NCBI GenBank assembly: GCA_035516795.1
Contig: DATIZX010000011.1
Location: 1 to 64,000 of the forward strand
Direction: 5' to 3'
DNA from: DATJBF01 sp035516795
GTDB taxonomy: Bacteria > Verrucomicrobiota > Verrucomicrobiia > Palsa-1439
DNA: 64,000 nucleotides
Below the pieces are notes generated by a model. That model was not told the origin of the DNA and made no database searches. It was given only the letters and a program-made list of their open reading frames with translations. The position numbers were made by a program, and so were the translations under genes. Below, piece by piece: positions 18,184 to 26,607 of the stretch; the stretch's first letter is position 1, and every line of letters starts with the position of its first letter.

Positions 18184-19208
18184 TGAGCCGGTCGCGATTT
18201 CTTCTGCTCGTTCTGTTTGGGTCTCTTCTCAACGTCAATGCGAGGGCGCTTGACCTCTGCTTGCCCACGGCCAACAACGCGTTACTGAAGCCGGGCCATG
18301 ATGCGGAGTTTTTCCAGCCCACAGTGGAAGGCACCACGGAATCCGGAATGTTCGGCTGCGTACGGGTGAATGGCCACCGGTTCCACGAGGGAATTGACAT
18401 CAAATGTCTCCAGCGTGACCGACGCGGTGAGCCGACCGATCCCGTGCATGCCGTGGCCGATGGCGAGGTCGCGTTCATCAATACGAAGCCGGGCCTGTCG
18501 AACTACGGCCGTTATATTGTTCTCCAGCATCGCTGGGACGGCGTGCAGGTGTTCACGCTCTACGCGCATCTCAGCGCCATCGCTCCCGGCCTGGTAGCCG
18601 GCCAGCCCGTCAGAAAGGCCCAGGTCATTGCCACCATGGGCCATTCCACCAATACCCGAGAAGGTATTTCCCGCGACCGCGCCCATCTGCATTTCGAAAT
18701 CGACCTCCTGCTGAGCCCAAACTTTCGCATCTGGTATCCCAAACGAGATCCGAAAGCGCCACCCTTCGGCAATTTCAACGGCCAGAATCTGATCGGCTTG
18801 GACCCAGCCGCCCTGCTTCGGGCCTACGCCGCCAACCGCCAACTCAATTTCATCACGTATGTAGCCAAGCAACCGGTCGCATTCACGGTGCTTGTCGGTG
18901 CGCGTCCTTTTCCGTGGTTGACGCTGCATCCCGAACAAGTTCAACCGCCCACTGGCATGCCGGTCGCCTATGAAATTGGGATGACCTATTGGGGAATGCC
19001 GGTCATGATCTGGCCGCGCACCAGCGAAGATATCAGCGAGCAACAACGGCGCTCACTGCAACGCGGCGTACCCCTGGTGCAGCGGGTCAACGAAACAGAA
19101 CTGGCCCGCGGCCCCTGTGAGGATTTGGTGAAAAGAAATTCGCGCGGGAACTGGCTCTTGACCGAGCGGGGACGCGAGCGGATAGAGCTGTTGACTTATC
19201 CACCGTAA
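18183..19208 (+). CDS. Exported M23-family peptidase
   Basis: 341 residues with an N-terminal signal peptide (RFLLLVLFGSLLNVNARA). The LytM/M23 zinc-peptidase core is present: HEGIDIKCLQ supplies the first His and Asp, YAHLSAIAPGLVAGQPV is the usual beta strand, and HLHFEIDLLL gives the terminal ligand and catalytic His. These enzymes cut cross-bridges or peptides in peptidoglycan, or act as degenerate amidase activators; the zinc residues appear intact here. The C-terminal 100 residues are outside the peptidase core. Its end overlaps the convergent STAS gene by 13 bases. Confidence 0.85.
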   Translation: MSRSRFLLLVLFGSLLNVNARALDLCLPTANNALLKPGHDAEFFQPTVEGTTESGMFGCVRVNGHRFHEGIDIKCLQRDRRGEPTDPVHAVADGEVAFINTKPGLSNYGRYIVLQHRWDGVQVFTLYAHLSAIAPGLVAGQPVRKAQVIATMGHSTNTREGISRDRAHLHFEIDLLLSPNFRIWYPKRDPKAPPFGNFNGQNLIGLDPAALLRAYAANRQLNFITYVAKQPVAFTVLVGARPFPWLTLHPEQVQPPTGMPVAYEIGMTYWGMPVMIWPRTSEDISEQQRRSLQRGVPLVQRVNETELARGPCEDLVKRNSRGNWLLTERGRERIELLTYPP

Positions 19209-19591
19209 TCGTTGGCACCCGCGTGCTGCGCCAAGATTTCGTGTTGCGGATGGAACGCCTGTAGCGCGCCAGACAATTCGTCGTGGAACTCCAGCAAATC
19301 GCCCATCGCGATCAGATTCGCCACGTGTTGAATTGTCGGCGATACACCCACGCATTTCATGTCGCCGTCATGCGCCCGCAATCGAGAAGCAAAATCAAGG
19401 AGACCCTTCAGTTGGGCGCTGCCAATGTAGGTTACAGCCGTGCAGTCCAGGATGACCTGCGGCCGCCCCTCTTCCATCATGCGCGTCAGCGTGGCCGACA
19501 GGCCTGAAAAAGCCAGCGCGTCAATCGCGCCCGACAGTTCCATGACCTGGATACCGTGGACCTGACGCATCTTGATCTGTAACTCGTGCAT
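19196..19591 (-). CDS. STAS-domain anti-sigma-factor antagonist-like protein
   Basis: 131 residues, a single STAS fold of the SpoIIAA/RsbV type: VHGIQVMELSGAIDALAF, VILDCTAVTYIGSAQLKGL and a C-terminal helix. Ser58 in YIGSAQ lies at the position that partner kinases phosphorylate in this family, so the switch residue appears intact. No anti-sigma kinase or sigma factor is adjacent; the next same-strand genes upstream are a predicted pseudokinase and an FHA protein, which suggests a small signalling cluster. Confidence 0.85.
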   Translation of the reverse strand: MHELQIKMRQVHGIQVMELSGAIDALAFSGLSATLTRMMEEGRPQVILDCTAVTYIGSAQLKGLLDFASRLRAHDGDMKCVGVSPTIQHVANLIAMGDLLEFHDELSGALQAFHPQHEILAQHAGANDYGG

Positions 19592-19726
19592 CCGTGTTCT
19601 CGGGAATTGGTATAAAGCAGCGGTTGTGCCTTCCCACGAAAACGCCCAGGACAGGAATTCAGATCTGAGATAATGTCCAATTTTGCCCGTACTTTGGACC
19701 AGAGGTGACCAAAGGGGGTTACCCGG

Positions 19727-20566
19727 TCACGAATGTGGCAGAAAATGCCACCAGTACCAGCTCAGCACCGCCACCAATAACAATCCCGCCAAGCCGATGA
19801 CCAGCAGCCTCGACCATTTCGTACGCGGGGTCCCGGCGGTTTCTGTCTTCGACTTGGATCTGCGCGCCGGCATGAAAAGCTTGCGGTCGAGTGCGTCAGC
19901 CGCATCGGCCGCTTCCTTCAAAGAAGCGAACGGCTCCCGTCCAGCCGCGCCCAGCACTCGTTCGACGAACTTGCCCACCGGCCTACTGACCGGCGCGATA
20001 TCGTTGGCGAGTGCAGCCACCATCAATCCGAGTTTCAACAAGTCCTCGTGGGGCGACTGGCTCGCGGGCCCTTCCACCGGTTCGATGTTGGTGAGCTTGA
20101 GCGTTCCATCGGTCATCGTCAGTACGTTCCTGTCCAACGGTGGCTGATGCGGAATCTGCCGTTCCCAGAGATAATCCAGAGCGCGCGCCACGCCGATAAC
20201 TGTCTGCAACAAACGATGTTCGTCCACTTCGTCACCCCTTTGAAGAAACTCACGCAGTGGCGGCCCATCCATGTATTCCAGCGCACAAAAACTTACACCG
20301 TCGGCCTGCCCGGCCTCATACAAAATGAGCAGGTTCGGGTGGATTAATTGCGCCTCAGCGCGCGATTTCTCCAAAAACTGCTCGGCCTTGCCCGGCAGTG
20401 CCGCAATTTCCGGTGAGAGTACACGCACAGCCACTGTGCGGTTCATGGAACTTTGGAACGCGCGGTAAATCTTTCCCCACCGTCCCGTCGCGATCATCTC
20501 CTGAATGCGGTAGGAACGCAGTGTCTTACCCACCAACGGGTCTTGCTCCGTCACGGACTCGCTCAT
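19727..20566 (-). CDS. Predicted membrane-anchored Ser/Thr pseudokinase
   Basis: 279 residues: a Hanks-type kinase fold (about 18-215) and a C-terminal membrane span (SRLLVIGLAGLLLVAVLSWY). The ATG at 20566 has GGAGG 6 bases upstream and overlaps the FHA gene stop as ATGA; the longer open frame upstream is not used. Catalytic residues are lost: the VAVK lysine is Arg48 (TVAVRVL), HRDLKPEN reads HQPPLDRN so the catalytic Asp is Pro142, and DFG reads NIE. The Asn of the catalytic loop (Asn148) is kept. It probably cannot phosphorylate and may act as a scaffold or nucleotide sensor together with the FHA protein. Confidence 0.8.
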   Translation of the reverse strand: MSESVTEQDPLVGKTLRSYRIQEMIATGRWGKIYRAFQSSMNRTVAVRVLSPEIAALPGKAEQFLEKSRAEAQLIHPNLLILYEAGQADGVSFCALEYMDGPPLREFLQRGDEVDEHRLLQTVIGVARALDYLWERQIPHQPPLDRNVLTMTDGTLKLTNIEPVEGPASQSPHEDLLKLGLMVAALANDIAPVSRPVGKFVERVLGAAGREPFASLKEAADAADALDRKLFMPARRSKSKTETAGTPRTKWSRLLVIGLAGLLLVAVLSWYWWHFLPHS

Positions 20567-21522
20567 GAAGCGCCTCCGGGAATCGGATTCGGCGCCGGGG
20601 GCTGCAACCCCGCCGGCGTGACAGCGATATCCTGAATTTGTCCGCGGTAATACGTACGGACAACGAAACCCTTCATTTCGCCGGGTGCACCGGGGTAATG
20701 CACAGTGAACAACTTGTTCTTGAAATTCTCCCAAGCAGAAATCGGCAACCAGATCGGATCGCGCCAGACGACACCTCGCGAAGACCCACCGCCGCTCGCG
20801 AATTGTACGCAAATGGCAACCGCGTGGTCGTCCAACTCCCGTTCCCCAACTTGGGCTTTTGCCTGGATCGTCAATGTCGCCACTCCGCCGGAATCCCGCC
20901 GGTCCACACGCACGATGCGAATCATTCGATTCAAAACACTCGAAACAGCCACGCTCGGTGCGGGGGAACTCGAAGAAGAAACGCGCGGGCGGGACGCTGG
21001 ATTTGACTCGCTTCCCTCTCTGGGAGTGACGGCTGTCGGCGCAACCTGCGAAGGCTCAACCGTTGCCTGATCCCCGCGCCAGCCGTGGCTGAGTTCGACC
21101 CGGTACGCCGGACGCGATGCGGAGAAGATCGAACTGAGCAAGACCACTTGGCCACCGATGACCACTACCACAATGGTAACCGCGGCGACTTGAAGCGGAT
21201 CGAGCGGACGCCGCCGAGACCTCGTGCCAACACCATGCATAATTTCGAAGCGCATGCGCGCCGCACCGATTTCCACTTCGTCGCCTGACGTCAACCGACG
21301 TTCGGTAACACGTTGGCCGTTGACAAAGCTCCCGTTGGAACTGTCCAAATCGCAAAGGTAATAGCCATTGCCACGGCGGTCGATGCGGGCATGACGTTCG
21401 TCAACTCCGTTCTCGGATACTTGCACCTCGCACGCGGCATCGCGGCCGATGGTGATCGACGATTGATTGATAACCACCGGCTCTTTGGGCGCAGCCTGAT
21501 TCAAGAACTGGAGGTGATACAT
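20563..21522 (-). CDS. FHA-domain membrane protein
   Basis: 319 residues from the ATG at 21522, which has GGAGG 8 bases upstream. Residues 1-95 form an FHA domain, a phosphothreonine reader: SITIGRDAACEVQV, ERHARI and DSSNGSFVNGQ contain the usual Gly-Arg, Ser/Arg-His and Ser-Asn-Gly motifs. One membrane span follows at about 112-133, then a low-complexity Pro/Ser linker and a C-terminal beta domain of about 120 residues outside the membrane. Its stop overlaps the pseudokinase start. The topology puts the phosphopeptide reader in the cytosol and the beta domain outside. Confidence 0.8.
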   Translation of the reverse strand: MYHLQFLNQAAPKEPVVINQSSITIGRDAACEVQVSENGVDERHARIDRRGNGYYLCDLDSSNGSFVNGQRVTERRLTSGDEVEIGAARMRFEIMHGVGTRSRRRPLDPLQVAAVTIVVVVIGGQVVLLSSIFSASRPAYRVELSHGWRGDQATVEPSQVAPTAVTPREGSESNPASRPRVSSSSSPAPSVAVSSVLNRMIRIVRVDRRDSGGVATLTIQAKAQVGERELDDHAVAICVQFASGGGSSRGVVWRDPIWLPISAWENFKNKLFTVHYPGAPGEMKGFVVRTYYRGQIQDIAVTPAGLQPPAPNPIPGGAS

Positions 21523-21605
21523 GATGTCGGCCTCCATGATACCACAGCCGCCAGACACACCCAGAAATTTCCGACACCCGACAGAAACTGCGGTTGCGCG
21601 GTCGC

Positions 21606-22574
21606 TTAGCGGTAACCTTGTGGGTGCTCCCGGTGCCATTCCCAAGCACTGGTGATGATCGCTTCCAAAGAATCGAAACGCGGTTTCCAGCCGAGGACCC
21701 TCCGGATCTTGGTCGAATCGCCCACCAGCTTCGGGGGATCACCGGGTCGGCGTGGTTTCTCGACAACCGGGATCTTATGACCGGTTACTTTGCGGGCGGT
21801 CTCGACGACCTGCTTGACGGAATATCCGTCGCCGCTGCCGAGATTGAATACATCGCTGCCCTCGAACTTTACCGCCAAAATATGCGCGGAAGCCAGATCG
21901 ACAATGTGGATATAGTCGCGGATACACGTGCCATCGGGCGTCGGATAATCCGCGCCGAAGATTTCGACTTGCGGCTTTTGATTGAGCGCTACTTTCAGAA
22001 CATTGGGAATCAGGTGCGTTTCTTGCCGGTGATCTTCGCCGAACTTGCGGGTCGCCCCGGCGGCGTTGAAATAGCGGAGACAAACGTAGTCCAGTCCATG
22101 TTGCTGCTGGTACCAGCGCAGAATCTTTTCAAAAATCAACTTCGATTCGCCGTAAGGACTGATCGGGTTTTTCGGCACGTCCTCGGTGATCGGTACTTTC
22201 TCCGGCATCCCAAAAAGCGCACACGTCGAGGAAAACACAATCTTCCGGATGCCGGTCCGGACGCAGGCTTCGAGCAGATTGATTCCGTTACTGACGTTGT
22301 TGCGAAAGTATTTGGTGGGGTTGGTCATGCTTTCGGGCACGAGAGCATTGCCCGCGAAATGCATCACGGCCTCCGGCCGAATCCTCTCCAACGTCTGATG
22401 CAACAATTGGCGGTCCTCCAAATCGCCTTCGGTGAACTCGGCCCGCCCGTCGAGCGCCGCCCGATGTCCCTCGCTCAGGTTGTCGTAAACAAAGACCTCG
22501 TGATTTGCGTTCAGCAGTTCTTCCACGCAAATGCTGCCGATATACCCCGCGCCACCGGTGACAAGGATTCTCAT
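21606..22574 (-). CDS. galE: UDP-glucose 4-epimerase
   Basis: 322 residues of an extended SDR. It interconverts UDP-glucose and UDP-galactose using tightly bound NAD. Visible features: GGAGYIG dinucleotide loop at residues 7-13, the SSTCALFG strand with the catalytic Ser/Thr, the SPYGESK catalytic Tyr-Lys pair, RYFNAAGA, and RDYIHIVDLA near the C-terminus. Length is typical. It supplies galactose-type nucleotide sugars, consistent with the polysaccharide genes elsewhere in the window. The next gene (FHA) starts about 80 bases downstream. Confidence 0.93.
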   Translation of the reverse strand: MRILVTGGAGYIGSICVEELLNANHEVFVYDNLSEGHRAALDGRAEFTEGDLEDRQLLHQTLERIRPEAVMHFAGNALVPESMTNPTKYFRNNVSNGINLLEACVRTGIRKIVFSSTCALFGMPEKVPITEDVPKNPISPYGESKLIFEKILRWYQQQHGLDYVCLRYFNAAGATRKFGEDHRQETHLIPNVLKVALNQKPQVEIFGADYPTPDGTCIRDYIHIVDLASAHILAVKFEGSDVFNLGSGDGYSVKQVVETARKVTGHKIPVVEKPRRPGDPPKLVGDSTKIRRVLGWKPRFDSLEAIITSAWEWHREHPQGYR

Positions 22575-22681
22575 AAGCCCGCCATGCTAGAGGAGGCGCC
22601 GAACAGGCGCAAGAGCGGAACTATCTTGCCACTCGCAATCGCGGCGGGGACGCCGCTCCCAAAGATCGGATTTCGGAATTC

Positions 22682-23599
22682 CTAATCCAGGATCGTCCCT
22701 TCTTTGACCGCGTGTCCACGGAGAAAGGGGTCGATCGCCATGCGTTTGCTGTTTGCAGGTTGGACTTCGAGGATGCGAAGGCCTCCGTGCCCGGTCGCCA
22801 CGGTGAAACCGGGAAGTAACTCACCCGGTTTGCCGTTCGCGTTCGGGTCAACCTCGGCCTTCCAGATTTTTAGTAGAAGATCACCGTAGTACGTGTACGC
22901 GCTCGGCCAAGGATTGAAGGCGCGAACTCGCCGCTCGATTTCGTCCGCCGAACGCTTCCAGTCGATACGTCCGTCTTCCTTCGTCAGTTTCCTGGCATAG
23001 GTGGCTCGGGTGTCGTCTTGCTTCGCCCGGGGAGCATTTCCTTTGGCGATCAGGGCCAAAGTCTCGGTCAGCAATTCCGCGCCAAGTTTGGCCAGGCGGT
23101 CGTGCAACGTCGCCGCGGTGTCATCGGGGTGAATGAGCTGCGGCCGTTGCAGAATGATGTCACCGGTGTCCATCCGTTCGTCCATGAACATTGTCGTGAC
23201 TCCCGTCTCGCGGTCGCCTTCGAGAATCGCGCACTGAATCGGGGCGGCCCCGCGCCAGCGCGGCAGCAGGGAGGCGTGGACGTTGACGCACCCGGCCGGC
23301 GGGATTTCCAACACCGAGTTTGGCAGAATCTGGCCGTAAGCGACGACGACGATCAGGCCGGGTCGAACGGCGCGCAACGCATCCATTGCTGCCGGATCGC
23401 TGATTCTTGCCGGCTGCTGCACCGGCAATCCAAGATGCGCGGCCAAGACCTTCACCGGCGGGGGTGACGATTGGAGGTCGCGACCTTTCGGACGGTCGGG
23501 ACGAGTGACAACCGCCACGAGTTCACAGCCTGTTGCGTGCGCCACAGCTTCGAGGCATGGACACGCCAACTCGGCAGTTCCGATGAAAGCGATGCGCAT
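22682..23599 (-). CDS. fmt: Methionyl-tRNA formyltransferase
   Basis: 305 residues, normal length. Transfers formyl from 10-formyltetrahydrofolate to initiator Met-tRNA. N-terminal MRIAFIGTAELACPCLEAV, the formyl-transfer core CVNVHASLLPRWRGAAPIQ with the conserved Asn-His and SLLP loop, MDTGDI, and a C-terminal OB-like domain (GRIDWKRSADEIERRVRAFN). No def (peptide deformylase) gene is visible next to it. The preceding gene upstream is divergent. Confidence 0.95.
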   Translation of the reverse strand: MRIAFIGTAELACPCLEAVAHATGCELVAVVTRPDRPKGRDLQSSPPPVKVLAAHLGLPVQQPARISDPAAMDALRAVRPGLIVVVAYGQILPNSVLEIPPAGCVNVHASLLPRWRGAAPIQCAILEGDRETGVTTMFMDERMDTGDIILQRPQLIHPDDTAATLHDRLAKLGAELLTETLALIAKGNAPRAKQDDTRATYARKLTKEDGRIDWKRSADEIERRVRAFNPWPSAYTYYGDLLLKIWKAEVDPNANGKPGELLPGFTVATGHGGLRILEVQPANSKRMAIDPFLRGHAVKEGTILD

Positions 23600-23725
23600 A
23601 AATGCTCGCGTTGAGGAGTAGCAGACGCCGCCGCGGAACTCAAGTGATTGCGACCGGCCGCTCGCATAACGTACTTGCGTTGGGACTGCGACGGCGTAAG
23701 CTTTGGCACAGGAAAGCAGGTGGTT

Positions 23726-24256
23726 ATGAAACGTGTGATACAGTTGGTGACAGCGGTGAGCGTGGTCCTTTTTATGGCAAACTTATCTTCATCCTTCGGA
23801 GCAGAGATGCCCAGGGTCGGCGACAAGGCACCCGATTTTTCGGCGCCGGCCAGCAACGGAACCACCGTGCATCTGAAAGATTACATCGGGAAGGACAACA
23901 TTGTTTTGTACTTCTATCCGAAAGATGATACCCCCGGTTGCACGAAGGAGGCCTGCGGCATTCGCGATACCTTCGACGAATTCAAAGGGCTGGACGCGAT
24001 GGTCTTTGGCGTGAGCTTTGATTCCATTGATTCGCACAAGAAGTTTATTGCGAAGTACAAGCTCCCGTTCGTTTTGCTGGCGGACACTGACAAAAAGATT
24101 GCCCAAGCCTACGGTGTGGCCCGCGCGAATAGTCCGGTGGCCAGCCGCGTGACCTTTGTGATCGACAAGCAGGGCAAGATTGCCTATGTGAATCCCCGGG
24201 TGGACCCGGCCACGAACAGCGCCGAAGTGCGGACTGCATTGGCGGCTTTGCCGTAG
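23726..24256 (+). CDS. Exported peroxiredoxin (BCP/PrxQ type)
   Basis: 176 residues beginning with a signal peptide (MKRVIQLVTAVSVVLFMANL, cleavage near FGAEMP). The mature part is a thioredoxin-fold peroxidase: KAPDFSAPASNG, LYFYPKDDTPGCTKEACGIR with peroxidatic and resolving Cys five residues apart, FVLLADTDKKIAQAYGV and VTFVIDKQGKI. It reduces hydrogen peroxide and organic hydroperoxides in the periplasm; an external thiol reductant is needed. AGGTGG lies before the ATG at 23726. Export of PrxQ is less usual than a cytosolic location. Confidence 0.9.
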   Translation: MKRVIQLVTAVSVVLFMANLSSSFGAEMPRVGDKAPDFSAPASNGTTVHLKDYIGKDNIVLYFYPKDDTPGCTKEACGIRDTFDEFKGLDAMVFGVSFDSIDSHKKFIAKYKLPFVLLADTDKKIAQAYGVARANSPVASRVTFVIDKQGKIAYVNPRVDPATNSAEVRTALAALP

Positions 24257-24415
24257 GCTACGCTGCTAAACTCGCATTGTCATCCAACGGATTGCTGGCG
24301 CATTCCGCTACAGAGTGGAATCGGCAAGGTCATAAACCTTGAGGCGTTCTTGTCTCCTGAATGTTGGTGTGCTAATCTTCGTTGTACAGAGCAGAGCAAG
24401 AAAGAGGATCTGAAA

Positions 24416-24928
24416 ATGATTCGCAGCATTTGTTTGTTGGCAATCGCGGCCCTGTTGATGGTCGGGTGCGAGACGCCCGAAGGCGGTTATGATCGCACCA
24501 GCACGGGTGCCCTAACCGGCGGTGCCATCGGCGCAGGCACGGGCGCGATCATTGGCAATTACGCGGGTCACAATACCGCCGAAGGCGCTGCCATCGGCGG
24601 CGCGCTCGGCCTTTTGACCGGCGGCATTATCGGTCATGCGATGGACGAACAGCAACGCGAGATCCTCGAACGCCAAAGTCCGCAGACGATGCAGCGCGTG
24701 GAACAAGGCCAGCCGCTGGGCCTGGCCGATATCAAGGCACTGGCCAAGGCCGGGATCAGCGATGAGGTCATCATCAGCCAGATACGCAATTCCCATGTGG
24801 TGTATCGTCTGACTACTGCGGAAATCATCGACTTGAAAGACGCGGGCGTCAGCAATCGCGTGATCGATTTCATGATCAATACGCCGAGTTTGTATCCGCC
24901 GTCGCCTCGTCCGCGGTACTATTACTGA
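24416..24928 (+). CDS. Lipoprotein with glycine-zipper segment
   Basis: 170 residues; lipoprotein signal LLAIAALLMVGC with Cys at residue 18. Residues 28-75 are Gly/Ala rich with GxxxG spacing (GALTGGAIGAGTGAIIGNYAG, GALGLLTGGIIG), the glycine-zipper pattern of outer-membrane lipoproteins of the SlyB/YMGG type. The C-terminal part (IKALAKAGISDEVIISQIRN, TTAEIIDLKDAGVSNRVIDF) looks like two helical repeats and ends PRPRYYY. AGAGGA precedes the ATG. A hairpin without a T-run lies at 24939-24957. Confidence 0.75.
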   Translation: MIRSICLLAIAALLMVGCETPEGGYDRTSTGALTGGAIGAGTGAIIGNYAGHNTAEGAAIGGALGLLTGGIIGHAMDEQQREILERQSPQTMQRVEQGQPLGLADIKALAKAGISDEVIISQIRNSHVVYRLTTAEIIDLKDAGVSNRVIDFMINTPSLYPPSPRPRYYY

Positions 24929-25070
24929 CAGGGCCACGGAAGACGGGGCACGTCTTCTCGCGCAAATATCATTTTACATTCACGCACGTCGTGTTTTAAG
25001 GTACGGTTGCTTGGAGAAAGTTGCCCGGGCTGGGCGGCTTCGCATGCGCGAAGCAAGAAAGAGGCGCACG

Positions 25071-26513
25071 ATGAATAAAGCAGACTTATTGGCGAAAACA
25101 AAATCTGAATTGCTGAAGATGGCGCAACGCCTTGGCTTGCGCGGAGTGTCTACGCTTAGAAAAGAAGAACTGGCTGACAGAATTTATCAGGCGCAGCAGA
25201 GGTCGAATGGGAAAACCGCTGTCCAACGCACCGTAGTTGGTACTGTCGCGCAGAGATTGGCCGATGCCCTCAAGCGCCGGGCGATTCGCAAACGAACCGC
25301 CGCCGAAGAGAAACTCGCGGCCGCGGCCAGTGTCCGGCCGCAACTGGCGCGTTCGTCGCGTCGGGCGGCCGCGCAAACCCCCGAGCCGACAAGAACTGCA
25401 AAATCCAAAGGGGAGATGCCCGAGCCTCCCGCCAAGGAAGCAGAGCCAGTGAGTCCGCCTGCAGACGAGTTGTCGGCACACAAGTTTGACGTGGCGCCGG
25501 CGCGTCCTTCGCCGAAGCAGGTATTTGTGGAAGAACACCTCGGCGAATTGCCAGAAGCTTACGGGACGGGGCGGCTGTTTCTGACGGCGCGCGACCCGCA
25601 TTGGTTGTTTGCCTATTGGGATCTAAGTTGGCAACAAATGGCTGATTACCGCGGCCAATCATCCGATGGACGACTGGTGCTCCGCGTCTTCGAAAAGAAC
25701 CACGCCAACCCGGTCCAGGAATTCACGCTGTCCCACGACTCGCGCAATTGGTACATCCCGGTCAACAAGGCGGCGACCAGTTACAGCGCGCAGCTTGGAT
25801 TCTGGAAGCCTCACGGCCATTTCTACGTCATCAGCCAATCGCGAGAAGCCACCACCCCGGCCGACGCGGTTTCCACCGACACGAGCGCGCGGTTCGTGAC
25901 GATCCCGATCGACTTTAGCTTTGGGGAATTGCTGAACATCATTCGCGGCCACATGAAAGACGGTGAGGCTTTGGCGGATGCGCTGCACCGTCTGCAGTTG
26001 GCCGGGTTCAAATTTCCGTTCAAGGTCGGGCTTGATCTCGGGCCGTGGTCGCCGGAACAGGCGAAAGAATTGGAGCGCCTGCTCGGTGGCGACATTTTGC
26101 GGCGCATCCGCATGGGGTCTTTCGAGATCTCCGAATGGTTGCGGCGCCGCTTGCAGGAGGAATTGAGTTCGGGACTGTTCAGCGCCTTCAGCCCGGCGGG
26201 CGCGAGTTGGAGTGGCAAACCGGCACAAGGTTTCTGGCTGGCGGTGAATTCCGAACTGATCGTTTACGGCGCCACCGAGCCGAACGCCAAGGTTACGATT
26301 GATGGCAAGCCGGTCGAACTGCGCAGCGACGGGACGTTTTCGTTCCATTTTTCGTTTCCGGACGGCCAGTTCCATCTCCCGATCGTGGCGGTTGCCAGCG
26401 CACAAAACGATCAGCGGGCCGTGGAACTGGCATTTGAACGACAGACCAAAGCCGAGGGAGAAGTGGGTGAGGTCAAGTCGCCGGCGCACTTGAAATCGCC
26501 GGCGGTAGCCTGA
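25071..26513 (+). CDS. DUF4912 protein with SAP/Rho-N-like start
   Basis: 480 residues from the ATG at 25071 (AGAGG upstream). Residues 1-45 (NKADLLAKTKSELLKMAQRL) resemble the SAP/Rho N-terminal helix-loop-helix. A charged linker follows, then the DUF4912 domain (about 148-285; GRLFLTARDPHWLFAYWDLS, SRNWYIPV, YSAQLGFW) and a C-terminal beta sandwich (about 395-465; NSELIVYGATEPNAKVTIDG). DUF4912 is commonly found next to GH57 branching-enzyme genes, as here, where the next gene starts 94 bases later. A role in glycogen or carbohydrate binding is inference. Confidence 0.8.
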   Translation: MNKADLLAKTKSELLKMAQRLGLRGVSTLRKEELADRIYQAQQRSNGKTAVQRTVVGTVAQRLADALKRRAIRKRTAAEEKLAAAASVRPQLARSSRRAAAQTPEPTRTAKSKGEMPEPPAKEAEPVSPPADELSAHKFDVAPARPSPKQVFVEEHLGELPEAYGTGRLFLTARDPHWLFAYWDLSWQQMADYRGQSSDGRLVLRVFEKNHANPVQEFTLSHDSRNWYIPVNKAATSYSAQLGFWKPHGHFYVISQSREATTPADAVSTDTSARFVTIPIDFSFGELLNIIRGHMKDGEALADALHRLQLAGFKFPFKVGLDLGPWSPEQAKELERLLGGDILRRIRMGSFEISEWLRRRLQEELSSGLFSAFSPAGASWSGKPAQGFWLAVNSELIVYGATEPNAKVTIDGKPVELRSDGTFSFHFSFPDGQFHLPIVAVASAQNDQRAVELAFERQTKAEGEVGEVKSPAHLKSPAVA

Positions 26514-26607
26514 CGATGAGGCGAATGGATCGCCGCTCCGTCCGTATCAACAGCAACCCAGCGCGCCCGGCGGCGACGCTACACCGTAATTGAGCGAAAG
26601 GAATTTC

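Noticed and set aside
24939..24957. Hairpin GAAGACG...CGTCTTC after the glycine-zipper lipoprotein
   Set aside because: No T-run follows, so it is not called as a terminator.
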